Shown here one piece after another: positions 8,908-16,521 of a stretch of 43,830 nt of DNA. The position numbers were made by a program, and so were the translations under genes. The notes beneath the pieces were generated by a model. It had not been told where the DNA came from, did no database searches, and was given only the letters and a program-made list of their open reading frames with translations. Each line of letters begins with the position of its first letter. The first letter of the stretch is position 1. Origin of the DNA: Bacteroidales bacterium (GTDB lineage: Bacteria; Bacteroidota; Bacteroidia; Bacteroidales; F082); contig JAFXMK010000005.1 in assembly GCA_017530365.1 (NCBI GenBank), forward strand, positions 1 to 43,830, given 5' to 3'.

Positions 8908-9531
8908 TTAAATAATTTCTTCAAAATCTTCTGCGCCATGTTTGCATAACGGACAAACGAAGTCGTCGGGGAGGGAATCACCTTCATAAATGTAGCCACA
9001 GACCTTGCATTCCCAGCGGCGTTTGCCATCCTTGGGCTTCTCGGCTTGGGGCTGTGGCTTGGGCTTGATGTTTTTCTGGTAATAGTCGTAGGTCACCGAA
9101 GGCTTGTCGGACAGCACCTGGGCGTCGAGCACATCAGCGATAAACATAGTGTGGGTGCCGAAGTCGATGCTCTTGTTGACGCGGCATGCCAGATAGGCGT
9201 TGGTGTATTTCGGGATGTAGAGCACATGGTTGACGGCACGGTGTTCGGACTCGCAGTCGGCGAATTTGTTCACCTTACGGCCGCTTTGGAAACCGAAATG
9301 CTCAAAGACCTTCATCGGGGTCTCGGTGGTCAGCATGGAGACGTTGAACACGCACGAGTCCTTGATGAGCTCGTGCGTGTAGTTGCCTTTGTTGACCGTA
9401 ACAGCGATCTGCAAGGGGTTGCTGGTGACCTGGATCACCGTGTTCACGATGCAGCCGTTGTCGATGTTGTCGTAATTCGTGGTCAGGACATAGAGTCCGT
9501 AACCGATGTTGAACAAGGCCTTTGTATCCAT
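8908..9531 (-). CDS. Flavin reductase-rubredoxin fusion (high-molecular-weight rubredoxin, Hrb-like)
   Basis: 207 residues. Residues ~5-150 form a flavin reductase-like FMN-binding domain (TSNPLQIAVTVNKGNYTHELI is typical). A Pro/Lys-rich linker (~154-170) leads to a C-terminal rubredoxin domain with four iron ligands C175, C178, C193 and C196 (CKVCGY and CPLC). This architecture matches Hrb of acetogens, which passes electrons from NAD(P)H to flavodiiron proteins. The start ATG overlaps the stop of the upstream rubredoxin gene by one base (TAATG), and fprA starts 2 nt after its stop, so translational coupling is likely. Inferred role: electron transfer to the flavodiiron protein and perhaps rubrerythrin. 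Confidence 0.92.
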   Translation of the reverse strand: MDTKALFNIGYGLYVLTTNYDNIDNGCIVNTVIQVTSNPLQIAVTVNKGNYTHELIKDSCVFNVSMLTTETPMKVFEHFGFQSGRKVNKFADCESEHRAVNHVLYIPKYTNAYLACRVNKSIDFGTHTMFIADVLDAQVLSDKPSVTYDYYQKNIKPKPQPQAEKPKDGKRRWECKVCGYIYEGDSLPDDFVCPLCKHGAEDFEEII

Positions 9532-9692
9532 TATTCCATCACTGAGAAACTGTCCTTGCCGATGCCGCAGAGTGGGCAGCTCCAGCTGTCGGGAATGGCT
9601 TCAAAAGGAGTTCCAGGGGCGATGCCGCTATCCGGATCGCCTTTTTCTGGGTCATAGATATAACCACAGACGTCGCATACGTATTTTTTCAT
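9531..9692 (-). CDS. Rubredoxin (53 aa)
   Basis: A complete small gene, ATG at 9692 and TAA at 9533-9531. The product begins [20 protein letters not shown] and has the canonical rubredoxin fold signature: C6-x2-C9-G-Y, an acidic PDSGIAPGT region, the WSCP segment and C39-x2-C42. 53 residues is the normal size for the family. It is a one-iron cytoplasmic electron carrier. The gene lies between rubrerythrin and the Hrb-like fusion and overlaps the latter by one base. Its location makes it the obvious soluble carrier to the rubrerythrin and the flavodiiron protein of the same operon. Confidence 0.95.
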   Translation of the reverse strand: MKKYVCDVCGYIYDPEKGDPDSGIAPGTPFEAIPDSWSCPLCGIGKDSFSVME

Positions 9693-9727
9693 GGGTTAAG
9701 GGTTAAGGGTTAGAGGTTAAGGGTTAA
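9693..9727. repeat. GGGTTAA heptamer array inside the oxygen-defence operon
   Basis: The spacer between rubrerythrin and rubredoxin consists almost entirely of GGGTTAA/GAGGTTA heptamers (about five units), reaching the TAA of the rubrerythrin gene. The same heptamer theme, as GGTTAAA, recurs in a large hairpin at 35380-35464. Repeats of this kind look like slipping intergenic filler; a regulatory role is unproven. Confidence 0.7.
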
Positions 9728-10263
9728 TAGTTTTCAGCTTTGATTTGGAAGTATGACTGCGGATGATTGCACACTGGGCAGATCTGAGGGGCTTTCTTGC
9801 CGATGACGATATGTCCGCAGTTAGAGCATTGCCATACCATGTCGCCCTCGCGTGAGAAGACGATGCCATCCTCGATGTTTTGCAAGAGCTTGAGGTAACG
9901 GGCTTCGTGTTCCTTTTCGATCTTGGCAACGAGTTCGAAGAGGACGGCGATCTTGGTGAAGCCTTCCTCGCGGGCGGTCTTCGCCATTCCTGCATACATG
10001 TCCGTCCATTCATAGTTCTCGCCTGCGGCAGCGTCCTTCAAGTTGGTTTTGGTGTCCGGCACCTCTCCGTCGTGAAGCAGCTTGAACCAGATCTTTGCAT
10101 GCTCTTGTTCGTTGCGAGCCGTCTCCTCAAAGAGGTCGGCAATCTGGTTGTAGCCTTCCTTGCGTGCCTTGGAGGCGTAATAGGTGTATTTGTTGCGGGC
10201 TTGTGACTCACCTGCAAAAGCAGCCATCAGGTTGGCTTCGGTTTTAGATCCTTTTAGTTCCAT
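9724..10263 (-). CDS. rbr: Rubrerythrin
   Basis: 179 residues, ATG at 10263. The N-terminal ferritin-like four-helix bundle has the di-iron ligands E19 (FAGESQAR), E52-x-x-H55 (NEQEHAK), E82/E85, and E116-x-x-H119 (IEKEHEARY). A C-terminal rubredoxin-like domain has C146, C149, C162 and C165. Rubrerythrins reduce hydrogen peroxide to water in the anaerobe cytoplasm using rubredoxin or NAD(P)H-derived electrons. It is the first gene of the operon, and a putative promoter lies 35 nt upstream of its start. It diverges from the exonuclease gene. No residue expected for function is missing. Confidence 0.96.
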   Translation of the reverse strand: MELKGSKTEANLMAAFAGESQARNKYTYYASKARKEGYNQIADLFEETARNEQEHAKIWFKLLHDGEVPDTKTNLKDAAAGENYEWTDMYAGMAKTAREEGFTKIAVLFELVAKIEKEHEARYLKLLQNIEDGIVFSREGDMVWQCSNCGHIVIGKKAPQICPVCNHPQSYFQIKAENY

Positions 10264-10297
10264 GTTTTGTAGTGTTTAGAAGGTTTGAATTGGAGGG

Positions 10298-10305
10298 TAA
10301 AAATA
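10298..10305 (-). promoter_or_regulatory. Likely -7 element for the rubrerythrin operon (TATTTTTA)
   Basis: One mismatch from TAnnTTTG (final G to A), 35 nt upstream of the rubrerythrin ATG. A minus-strand TTTG at 10331-10328 lies 22 nt further upstream and could serve as the -33 box, at slightly long spacing. Confidence 0.4.
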
Positions 10306-10340
10306 CGATTTCTTTTTGAATTGGCAACAAAAATAAGGTG

Positions 10341-10348
10341 TATCTTTG
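10341..10348 (+). promoter_or_regulatory. Bacteroidetes -7 element (TATCTTTG)
   Basis: A perfect TAnnTTTG followed by CA, 22 nt before the GTG chosen for the exonuclease. It overlaps the more upstream GTG at 10338, which makes that codon unlikely as the start. Confidence 0.6.
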
Positions 10349-10370
10349 CAAATTCAAAAAAAGAGATACA

Positions 10371-10958
10371 GTGACCGATACAGTGAATCAGGATAAACCG
10401 CGTCGTCGGTGGAGGAGGAGGGAGGCGAAACCCAAGGAAAAACCCGTGTATCTTCCTGAGGAACCGCTGACGGACTTCGCCGCGATCGACTTCGAGGCGG
10501 CCAACGCGGCCTTCACCAGCGCATGCAGCATGGGACTGGTCATCGTGCACAACGGCGAGATCACGGAGCGTTTCTATGGACTGATGAAGCCAGTGCCGAA
10601 CCACTACGACTGGTACAACACCAAGGTGCACGGCATCAAGAAGAGCGATACGGAGAAAGCTCCTGTGTTTCCATACCTCTGGAACCAGGTGAAGGACAAG
10701 GTGGAAGGCCTGCCTTTCGTGGCGCATGGGATGCTTTTCGACCAGCATGTGCTGCGTGCCTTACATGAGCTGTATAAGATCCCGTATCCCGACTACAAGT
10801 TCTACTGCACCCATGTCGGGTCTGAGACGTATGTCCCCGACTTGGAGAACCACAAGCTCCAGACCGTGGCGAAACACTTCGGCTATGAGATGAAAAACCA
10901 TCACAACGCCCTCGACGATGCCGAGGCCTGTGCCGTCATCGCCATGAATATCTTTTGA
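10371..10958 (+). CDS. DnaQ-like 3'-5' exonuclease (DEDDh family)
   Basis: 195 residues from GTG 10371. No ATG is available, and GTG 10383 is an alternative. The N-terminus is strongly basic (KPRRRWRRREAKPKEK). The exonuclease motifs are all present: Exo I FAAIDFEAAN (D40-x-E42), Exo II VAHGMLFDQHVL, and Exo III HHNALDDAEACA with the catalytic His and Asp. Proteins of this type act as DNA polymerase epsilon-subunit-like proofreaders or as stand-alone nucleases. The short length and lack of a polymerase partner nearby favour a stand-alone nuclease. It is divergent from the rubrerythrin operon. A REP-like repeat follows its stop codon. Confidence 0.85.
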   Translation: MTDTVNQDKPRRRWRRREAKPKEKPVYLPEEPLTDFAAIDFEAANAAFTSACSMGLVIVHNGEITERFYGLMKPVPNHYDWYNTKVHGIKKSDTEKAPVFPYLWNQVKDKVEGLPFVAHGMLFDQHVLRALHELYKIPYPDYKFYCTHVGSETYVPDLENHKLQTVAKHFGYEMKNHHNALDDAEACAVIAMNIF

Positions 10959-10962
10959 TCCC

Positions 10963-10990
10963 CGTCATTGCGAGCCAAGCGAAGCAATCC
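10963..10990. repeat. REP-like repeat, copy 1 (CGTCATTGCGAG...GAAGCAATCC)
   Basis: CGTCATTGCGAG at the left and GAAGCAATCC at the right, with ATTGC/GCAAT as inverted ends. It lies between the exonuclease stop and the promoter of the Nfn-like gene. Copies 2 and 3 are at 22604 and 24022. Confidence 0.75.
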
Positions 10991-11034
10991 ATAAAAAAGA
11001 TTAAAATTCTTTTCGAGTTAAAGAAAATAATCAT

Positions 11035-11042
11035 TACCTTTG
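11035..11042 (+). promoter_or_regulatory. Bacteroidetes -7 element (TACCTTTG)
   Basis: A perfect TAnnTTTG, 21 nt before ATG 11064 of the Nfn-like gene. Confidence 0.6.
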
Positions 11043-11063
11043 GCCATCTTAATTCATAGCACC

Positions 11064-13331
11064 ATGTTCGAAATTGTACAAAAGAAAACATTCGCGGCGG
11101 AAACCTACCTGATGGATGTTTACGCCCCTAGAATTGCCCATTCTGCACTTCCTGGTCAGTTCCTTATCATCAAGATGGAAGAGAATTCTGAACGTATTCC
11201 TCTGACCATTAGTGATTACCAACGTGTCAAAGGGACGGTGACCATCGTTTTCAAGGCCATCGGTGAATCCACCAAGAAGATGGCTGAGTACCAGGTGGGC
11301 GACAGCTTCCACGATGTGGTAGGCCCGCTCGGCAAGCCCTCTGAGTTCGCCAACATGACTGCCGAAGAGCTCCGCAAACGCTCTTTCGTGTTCATCGGCG
11401 GTGGTGTGGGCATCGCGCCCATCTTCCCACAGGTGAAATGGCTCTACGAACATGGCGCAGTGGCCGACTGTATCATCGGTGCGCGTACCAAGGACCTCCT
11501 GATCTATGAGAAGGAGCTCTCCGAGTATTGCCATCTGTATGTGACCTCCGACGACGGCTCCACGGGCCGCAAGGGACTGGTTACGGATGTGTTGCGTCAG
11601 CTGGTGGCCAGCGGCAAGATCTATGACGAGGCCGTCGCTATCGGACCGATGATCATGATGAAATTCGTCACCAAGACCTGCGAGGAGTTGGGCATTCGAT
11701 GCACCATCTCGCTCAACAGCATCATGGTCGATGGCACGGGCATGTGCGGCGCCTGCCGCGTGAGCATCGCAGGCAAGACCAAGTTCACCTGCATCGACGG
11801 TCCCGAGTTCCTGGGCAAGGATGTGGACTTTGACGAGGCCATGAAACGCCAAGCCATGTATAACAACGTGGTGACCCGCAAACAACTCATTGCGGAGGAG
11901 AAAGCCGAAGGCCATGAATGCCATATCGGCGGCATCTCCGAAGAGACTTTCGACAAGAAACACCGTGTTCCCGTCCCGGAACAGGATCCCAAAGTGCGTG
12001 CCCATAACTTCGACGAGGTGTGTCTGGGTTATTCTGCCGACATGGCCATCATGGAGGCGCAACGCTGCCTGAACTGCAAAGACCCGCAGTGTGTGAAGCA
12101 TTGCCCCGTCAATGTGAATATCCCGGGCTTCATTGCCCGTGTGGCGAAAGGTGACTTCGAAGGCGCTGCCGGCGTCATCAGCTGTGATTCGGCGCTGCCT
12201 GCAGTCTGCGGCCGTGTGTGTCCGCAGGAGACGCAATGCGAAGGCAGCTGCATCATGGGTAAGAAGTTCGAGCCCATCGCCATCGGCAAGCTGGAACGCT
12301 TCGTGGGCGACTACGCCATCGAGCACGACTTGCATTTCGATAGCCAAAGCATCCCGAACAAACACAAGGTGGCCATCATCGGATCGGGCCCATCAGGCCT
12401 GACCTGCGCTAAGGACTTGCTTTCCATGGGCTATGATGTCACTATCTTCGAGGCCTTGCATGAGCTGGGTGGCGTGCTGATGTATGGTATCCCATCGTTC
12501 CGTCTGCCCAAGGAAACCGTGGTGAAGAAAGAGGTCGAAAGCGTCCGTCGCCTGGGTGCCAAATTCGAGAAGGACGTGGTCATCGGACGTACCATCACTA
12601 TCGACGAGCTGATGCACCGCGAGGGCTTCGAGGCCGTGTTTGTTGGCTCCGGCGCCGGCTTCCCAATGATGCTCAACGTGCCAGGTGAGAACCTCTGCGG
12701 TGTGGTCTCTGCCAACGAATTCCTGACCCGTAACAACCTGCTGTTCGCCTACAAGGAAGGGTATAAGACCCCGAACTTCGTGGGTAAGAAAGTCGCTGTA
12801 GTCGGTGGTGGCAACGTGGCAATGGATGCCGCCCGTACCGCCCTGCGTCTCGGTTCCGAGGTGCATATCGTGTATCGTCGCTCCGAGGCTGAGCTTCCTG
12901 CCCGTGTGGAGGAAGTGCATCACGCCAAGGAAGAGGGCGTGCAGTTCGACCTGCTCACGGCTCCCGTGGAGGTGTTGGGCGACGAAAACGGCTGGGTGAA
13001 AGGCTTCAAATGCGTCCGCTGTGAACTGGGCGAGCCCGATGCCTCAGGCCGTCGCAGCCCCGTCCCGGTGGAAGGCTCTGAGTTTGTTCTGGATGTCGAT
13101 ATGATCATCATGGCACTGGGTACCTCACCGAACCCGCTGATCGGCAGCACTACCCGTAACCTCGACTTGAACCGCAAGGGCTGCATTGTGGCAGATGAGG
13201 TGGGCGCCACCTCGCGTCCTGGCATCTTTGCCGGCGGCGACGCCGTCAGCGGTGCCGCTACCGTCATCCTCGCCATGGGCGCCGGCAAGAAAGCCGCCAA
13301 GGCAATCGATGAGTACATTAAGAGTCTTTGA
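11064..13331 (+). CDS. Fused NfnAB-like ferredoxin:NADP oxidoreductase / GltA-type protein
   Basis: 755 residues from ATG 11064; the 8 upstream codons, starting at a TTG, overlap the putative promoter. Residues 1-~280 match the NfnA/SudB (dihydroorotate dehydrogenase electron-transfer) subunit: FAD/NAD(P)-binding region (GGGVGIAPI) and a [2Fe-2S] site (DGTGMCGACR, C228 and C231, plus a later Cys). The rest matches NfnB/GltA: cysteine clusters C335-C338-C343-C347 and C382-C386-C392-C396 for [4Fe-4S] centres, a FAD Rossmann motif GSGPSG (~440) and an NAD(P)H motif GGGNVAMDA (~580). In Nfn the two subunits bifurcate electrons between NADH, ferredoxin and NADPH; here they are one polypeptide. No large glutamate synthase subunit is nearby, so an Nfn role is more likely than glutamate synthesis. 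A perfect 20-bp hairpin follows. Confidence 0.88.
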   Translation: MFEIVQKKTFAAETYLMDVYAPRIAHSALPGQFLIIKMEENSERIPLTISDYQRVKGTVTIVFKAIGESTKKMAEYQVGDSFHDVVGPLGKPSEFANMTAEELRKRSFVFIGGGVGIAPIFPQVKWLYEHGAVADCIIGARTKDLLIYEKELSEYCHLYVTSDDGSTGRKGLVTDVLRQLVASGKIYDEAVAIGPMIMMKFVTKTCEELGIRCTISLNSIMVDGTGMCGACRVSIAGKTKFTCIDGPEFLGKDVDFDEAMKRQAMYNNVVTRKQLIAEEKAEGHECHIGGISEETFDKKHRVPVPEQDPKVRAHNFDEVCLGYSADMAIMEAQRCLNCKDPQCVKHCPVNVNIPGFIARVAKGDFEGAAGVISCDSALPAVCGRVCPQETQCEGSCIMGKKFEPIAIGKLERFVGDYAIEHDLHFDSQSIPNKHKVAIIGSGPSGLTCAKDLLSMGYDVTIFEALHELGGVLMYGIPSFRLPKETVVKKEVESVRRLGAKFEKDVVIGRTITIDELMHREGFEAVFVGSGAGFPMMLNVPGENLCGVVSANEFLTRNNLLFAYKEGYKTPNFVGKKVAVVGGGNVAMDAARTALRLGSEVHIVYRRSEAELPARVEEVHHAKEEGVQFDLLTAPVEVLGDENGWVKGFKCVRCELGEPDASGRRSPVPVEGSEFVLDVDMIIMALGTSPNPLIGSTTRNLDLNRKGCIVADEVGATSRPGIFAGGDAVSGAATVILAMGAGKKAAKAIDEYIKSL

Positions 13332-13338
13332 AGTTTGT

Positions 13339-13385
13339 AGTTGATCAGTTGTTCAGTTGGTAGTTAACTGAACAACTGATCAACT
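13339..13385. terminator. Perfect 20-bp stem hairpin between convergent genes
   Basis: The left arm 13339-13358 (AGTTGATCAGTTGTTCAGTT) and right arm 13366-13385 are exact reverse complements with a 7-nt loop. A further GAAGTT/AACTTC pair flanks it (13330-13335 and 13390-13395). It sits between the convergent Nfn-like gene and the small gene ending at 13399. There is no U-tract, so it could be a bidirectional terminator, an mRNA-protecting hairpin or a repeat element. Confidence 0.6.
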
Positions 13386-13398
13386 GATTAACTTCCAA

Positions 13399-13695
13399 CT
13401 ATTTCAACTCCACATAAAACACCGTCGGGTCGTCGTCTTCGCAGAACGACTCATCAGTATAGTATTGTCCTGGCTTGTCATCGTCAGTGAAGAGATTCAA
13501 CACCACTTTCTTGAAGGGGATGGGCTTCCCTTCGGCACTAAAGCGTTCGATGTCTTGCTTTGACAGTCCCTCGATTTCCATCATCTTGAGCATCATGGCC
13601 AGATCAAGGTTGACGTTGAGCAACTCTTGTTTCCATTCAATGCTGATCACGGCAGTGGTGTAGAGCTTGAAATTCTTTACTTCGACTTTTTTCAT
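13399..13695 (-). CDS. Small protein of unknown function (98 aa)
   Basis: 98 residues, ATG at 13695, no signal peptide or membrane segment. It alternates predicted beta strands (VKNFKLYTTAVISIEW) with a Leu/Met-rich helix and ends in an acidic stretch (FTDDDKPGQYYTDES, CEDDDPTVFYVELK). I do not recognise the family. A CATCTTTG sequence at 13728-13721 (one mismatch from the -7 consensus) lies 26 nt upstream, which supports it as a real gene. It diverges from the MORN-repeat gene and converges on the Nfn-like gene across the hairpin. Confidence 0.65.
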   Translation of the reverse strand: MKKVEVKNFKLYTTAVISIEWKQELLNVNLDLAMMLKMMEIEGLSKQDIERFSAEGKPIPFKKVVLNLFTDDDKPGQYYTDESFCEDDDPTVFYVELK

Positions 13696-13739
13696 GGTTG
13701 ATCCTGTTTGGTATTTTCTGCAAAGATGAAAAAATTTTG

Positions 13740-13747
13740 TAATTTTG
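13740..13747 (+). promoter_or_regulatory. Bacteroidetes -7 element (TAATTTTG)
   Basis: A perfect TAnnTTTG, 21 nt upstream of ATG 13769 of the MORN-repeat gene. Confidence 0.6.
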
Positions 13748-13768
13748 ACCCCTCAAAACTTGAAGATT

Positions 13769-14590
13769 ATGCGTAAGAATTTGATTATGATGGCTGCTGC
13801 TTTGCTTTTCTCTTTGGCTGCAGCAGCTCAAAATGTCGAGACTTTGGATGTCTCAAAGGAAGCTAACGGACATTATTCGAAACAGCATGGCGAATTGATG
13901 ATTGAGGGAGAGGTGCTGAACGGACAAAAAGTCGGCACATGGTATGAAATGTATGCAAACAAACAGTTGGTTCATAGAATCATACAATTTGACAAGGGGT
14001 TAAAGAACGGTGTGTGCATTGAAATTGATGAGACAGGTGCCTTGGTGAAAAAAAACGAGTATGCTGCCGACAAGCTGAATGGCACTTCCTATTCTTGGTC
14101 TCGCGGTGGTCGTCTTACCAGCAAGAATAGTTACAAAAACGATGTGCTGGATGGCGAGCAGATCCAATGCTATGAACAAGGCAACAACAAGGAGATCGCC
14201 AATTACAAGAACGGTCTCCGCGACGGCTTGACCACCTGGTTCGACCAAAGCGGCAAGAAGGTGATGACCATCGAATACAAGGAAGGCAATTTCGAAGGCA
14301 AACAGGAGACCTTCTATAAGACGGGTGGCGTGAAGACTTCGAAGATGTTCAAAAACAACATTCAAGAGGGTCCTGCCTACGAGTATTATGAAGGCGGATC
14401 GCTCAAATCGGAATGCAACTACAAAAAAGGCAAAGTCTCTGGCAATATCAAGACTTTCAAGGATATCAAGCCTTACGTCGGTGAAAAGACGAAAGAAAAA
14501 GAAATGGAGAAGGGAAAGGCAATCAAATTGGATTCGAAGAAAGAGATTGATAAAGAAGCAAAGCCAGTGAAAAAGGAAGGCAAAAAATGA
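13769..14590 (+). CDS. Secreted MORN_2-repeat protein (YwqK-like)
   Basis: 273 residues from ATG 13769, chosen because it starts a clear signal peptide (MRKNLIMMAAALLFSLAAAAQ). From about residue 30 there are repeated ~22-residue units of the type GxxxGxWxxYYxxGxL / NGxxxGLTTWFDQSGKKVMTIEYKEG, typical of MORN_2 repeats as in YwqK-like proteins. The last ~40 residues are a low-complexity Lys/Glu tail. The repeats form beta-hairpin solenoids; in Bacteroidales such exported proteins have no settled function. It lies 11 nt upstream of a TonB-dependent receptor and is probably co-transcribed with it. Confidence 0.75.
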   Translation: MRKNLIMMAAALLFSLAAAAQNVETLDVSKEANGHYSKQHGELMIEGEVLNGQKVGTWYEMYANKQLVHRIIQFDKGLKNGVCIEIDETGALVKKNEYAADKLNGTSYSWSRGGRLTSKNSYKNDVLDGEQIQCYEQGNNKEIANYKNGLRDGLTTWFDQSGKKVMTIEYKEGNFEGKQETFYKTGGVKTSKMFKNNIQEGPAYEYYEGGSLKSECNYKKGKVSGNIKTFKDIKPYVGEKTKEKEMEKGKAIKLDSKKEIDKEAKPVKKEGKK

Positions 14591-14601
14591 TGGTGTGATC
14601 G

Positions 14602-16521
14602 ATGAGAATCCGCTCACTCGTTTTTGTTTGGCTGTTTCTCCTGTCCTGTAAGCTCTTTTCACAGGACACCATCACCTTGGATCCGGTCAACGTCGCAGCC
14701 GATCGCTATGCCGTTGAACAACTGAATCCCTTGGTGATGAAAAAGGTGGATTCGTTGATCTTGGAAACGAAAAGCACCTCGTCACTCTCTGAACTATTGA
14801 TCCAGCACAGCCCCGTCTTCATCAAGACTTACGGTCCTGGAGGTGTTTCTACGGCATCGTTCCGAGGCACCACTGCAAGCCATACTCTGGTGTTGTGGAA
14901 TGGCTTCCAGCTGAACGCTCCGACATTGGGTCAGGTTGATTTCAGCACCATTCCGGTGTTCTTGGCTGACGACATCGACTTGAAGTGGGGTAGTGGTACC
15001 TCCAACAACAGCGGAGGCCTCGGTGGATCGGTCAACATCGATAGCAAAACAGGTTTTGGTAAAGGCCTTATCCTGGATCTGAAGCAGACCTACGGCAGTT
15101 TCAATACCATCGGAAGCTTTGTCACGGCGGGCTATTGCGGCAAAAGGGTCTCGTTTCGGGTAAAAGCATACCGCAACTCATCCGACAACGACTTCGAGTA
15201 TTACAACACAGGGGTGTTTCCCCACAAGACCATGAGGCAACAGAATGCCGACTTCGTGGACTATGGCGTGATGCCTGAAGTGAGTGTGATGCTAAAACAC
15301 GGCATCCTTTCACTGACATCGTGGAACCAATGGAACAACCGAAACCTGCCGCCGATTATGCCCAATGTGATCAATAAAAACACCGAGGAGTGGAGTCGTG
15401 ACAACTTCTCGCGCAACACGCTTTCCTATAAGCTGTTTTGGCCATCAGGCAACCTGCAGCTTAGGTCGGCGGCTTTTTTCGAGGAACAACACTACTTTTT
15501 GGAGACGCATCCACAGAACAATCCAGAAATTGTGGTCACCTCGATCAACTCTATCAACGATGCTGTCATCCTTCATCAGATTGCCAATGTGGAGCAACAG
15601 ATCTATGCCTCTTGGAAGTGCAAAGGCAAGTTGCAATGGGACTATGAGCAGGTCAACTCGAACAACTATGCCGATACGAAACGCCGTAACATGCTCTCTG
15701 CCTACGTTGCCATCGAAGGCAATCCTTGGGAAAAAACCGATCTGAGCCTGACGGCGCGATACGACATCGTCGATGGGAAATCGATGGGCGTGTTCCCCAC
15801 GGCAACTGTTTCCTATCATTTCCCGAAAGGTTTCGGTCTGACGTTGGGATACAGCCACAACTACCGCAACCCATCGTTGAACGACCTCTATTGGTACCCT
15901 GGTGGCAATCCTGACCTTTTGGCGGAGAACGGTCGTACCGTTGACTTGGCGCTAAGCTATAGCCTCAACAAGGATGGCTGGAAACTGGAAACACGATCCG
16001 GGGCATACGCCTCAAAGGTGAAAAACTGGATCCAATGGGTGCCTACAAACTATCGTTTTTGGGTGCCTGAGAATGTGGCTCAAGTCTTTGCCCGAGGGTT
16101 GGAAACCCATGTCGATCTGGGCTATACGCATGGCGACTGGAAAGCAAGTCTTTCAGGAAACTATGTCTTCACTTTCACTACCGACGAGAGCGAAAACGCC
16201 CAGACGTATGGCAATCTGGGCAAACAGCTGATATATATCCCTCGGCATCACGGCAATATGTTTGCCAATCTGAGGTGGACCACTTGGGATCTTAGCTACA
16301 CCCTTGAAGTTACAGGTCTCCGCAATACCTCATACGCCGATTTCGATGTCTTCCGCGACCTTCCTTCATACGTACTGCACCATGTAACCTTGGGTAAGCA
16401 ATGGAACAAGTTCCGAGTAGAGCTTCGCTGTAACAACATTACAGACAAAGACTACCAAAACGTGCTTTGGCGACCCATGCCAGGTCGCAGCTTCGAGGTT
16501 ATGGTTAATTATCGGTATTAG
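14602..16521 (+). CDS. TonB-dependent outer-membrane receptor (BtuB-like)
   Basis: 639 residues with a signal peptide (MRIRSLVFVWLFLLSCKLFSQ). Mature residues DTITLDPVNVAADR look like a TonB-box region. A plug domain spans ~30-150 (FIKTYGPGGVSTASFRGTTASH, VLWNGFQLN, SGGLGGSVNID), followed by a beta barrel with YSHNYRNPSLNDLYWYPGGNPDL and a C-terminal strand ending in aromatic FEVMVNYRY. It is of BtuB/small-receptor size, has no N-terminal carboxypeptidase-like extension, and has no SusD partner, so a polysaccharide-utilisation role is unlikely. The substrate (cobalamin, metal or other) cannot be told. Its stop overlaps the convergent AlgX-like gene by 4 nt. Confidence 0.88.
   Translation: MRIRSLVFVWLFLLSCKLFSQDTITLDPVNVAADRYAVEQLNPLVMKKVDSLILETKSTSSLSELLIQHSPVFIKTYGPGGVSTASFRGTTASHTLVLWNGFQLNAPTLGQVDFSTIPVFLADDIDLKWGSGTSNNSGGLGGSVNIDSKTGFGKGLILDLKQTYGSFNTIGSFVTAGYCGKRVSFRVKAYRNSSDNDFEYYNTGVFPHKTMRQQNADFVDYGVMPEVSVMLKHGILSLTSWNQWNNRNLPPIMPNVINKNTEEWSRDNFSRNTLSYKLFWPSGNLQLRSAAFFEEQHYFLETHPQNNPEIVVTSINSINDAVILHQIANVEQQIYASWKCKGKLQWDYEQVNSNNYADTKRRNMLSAYVAIEGNPWEKTDLSLTARYDIVDGKSMGVFPTATVSYHFPKGFGLTLGYSHNYRNPSLNDLYWYPGGNPDLLAENGRTVDLALSYSLNKDGWKLETRSGAYASKVKNWIQWVPTNYRFWVPENVAQVFARGLETHVDLGYTHGDWKASLSGNYVFTFTTDESENAQTYGNLGKQLIYIPRHHGNMFANLRWTTWDLSYTLEVTGLRNTSYADFDVFRDLPSYVLHHVTLGKQWNKFRVELRCNNITDKDYQNVLWRPMPGRSFEVMVNYRY

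Noticed and set aside
9693-9727. CRISPR-like or telomere-like array
   Set aside because: The units are 7 nt with no spacers, so it is not CRISPR. The resemblance to telomeric TTAGGG is only superficial in a bacterial operon.
11049-12365. 438-codon open frame on the minus strand
   Set aside because: It lies wholly opposite the Nfn-like gene with its many cofactor motifs; the product is His/Ala/Leu-rich with no domain.
13700-14590. YwqK-like MORN protein as the antitoxin of a toxin-antitoxin pair
   Set aside because: The database-style label exists for the family, but this protein has a signal peptide and no toxin gene is adjacent; its neighbour is a TonB receptor.
14591-14601. Cobalamin riboswitch before the BtuB-like receptor
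   Set aside because: Only 11 nt separate it from the upstream gene, and no structured leader precedes the MORN gene promoter.
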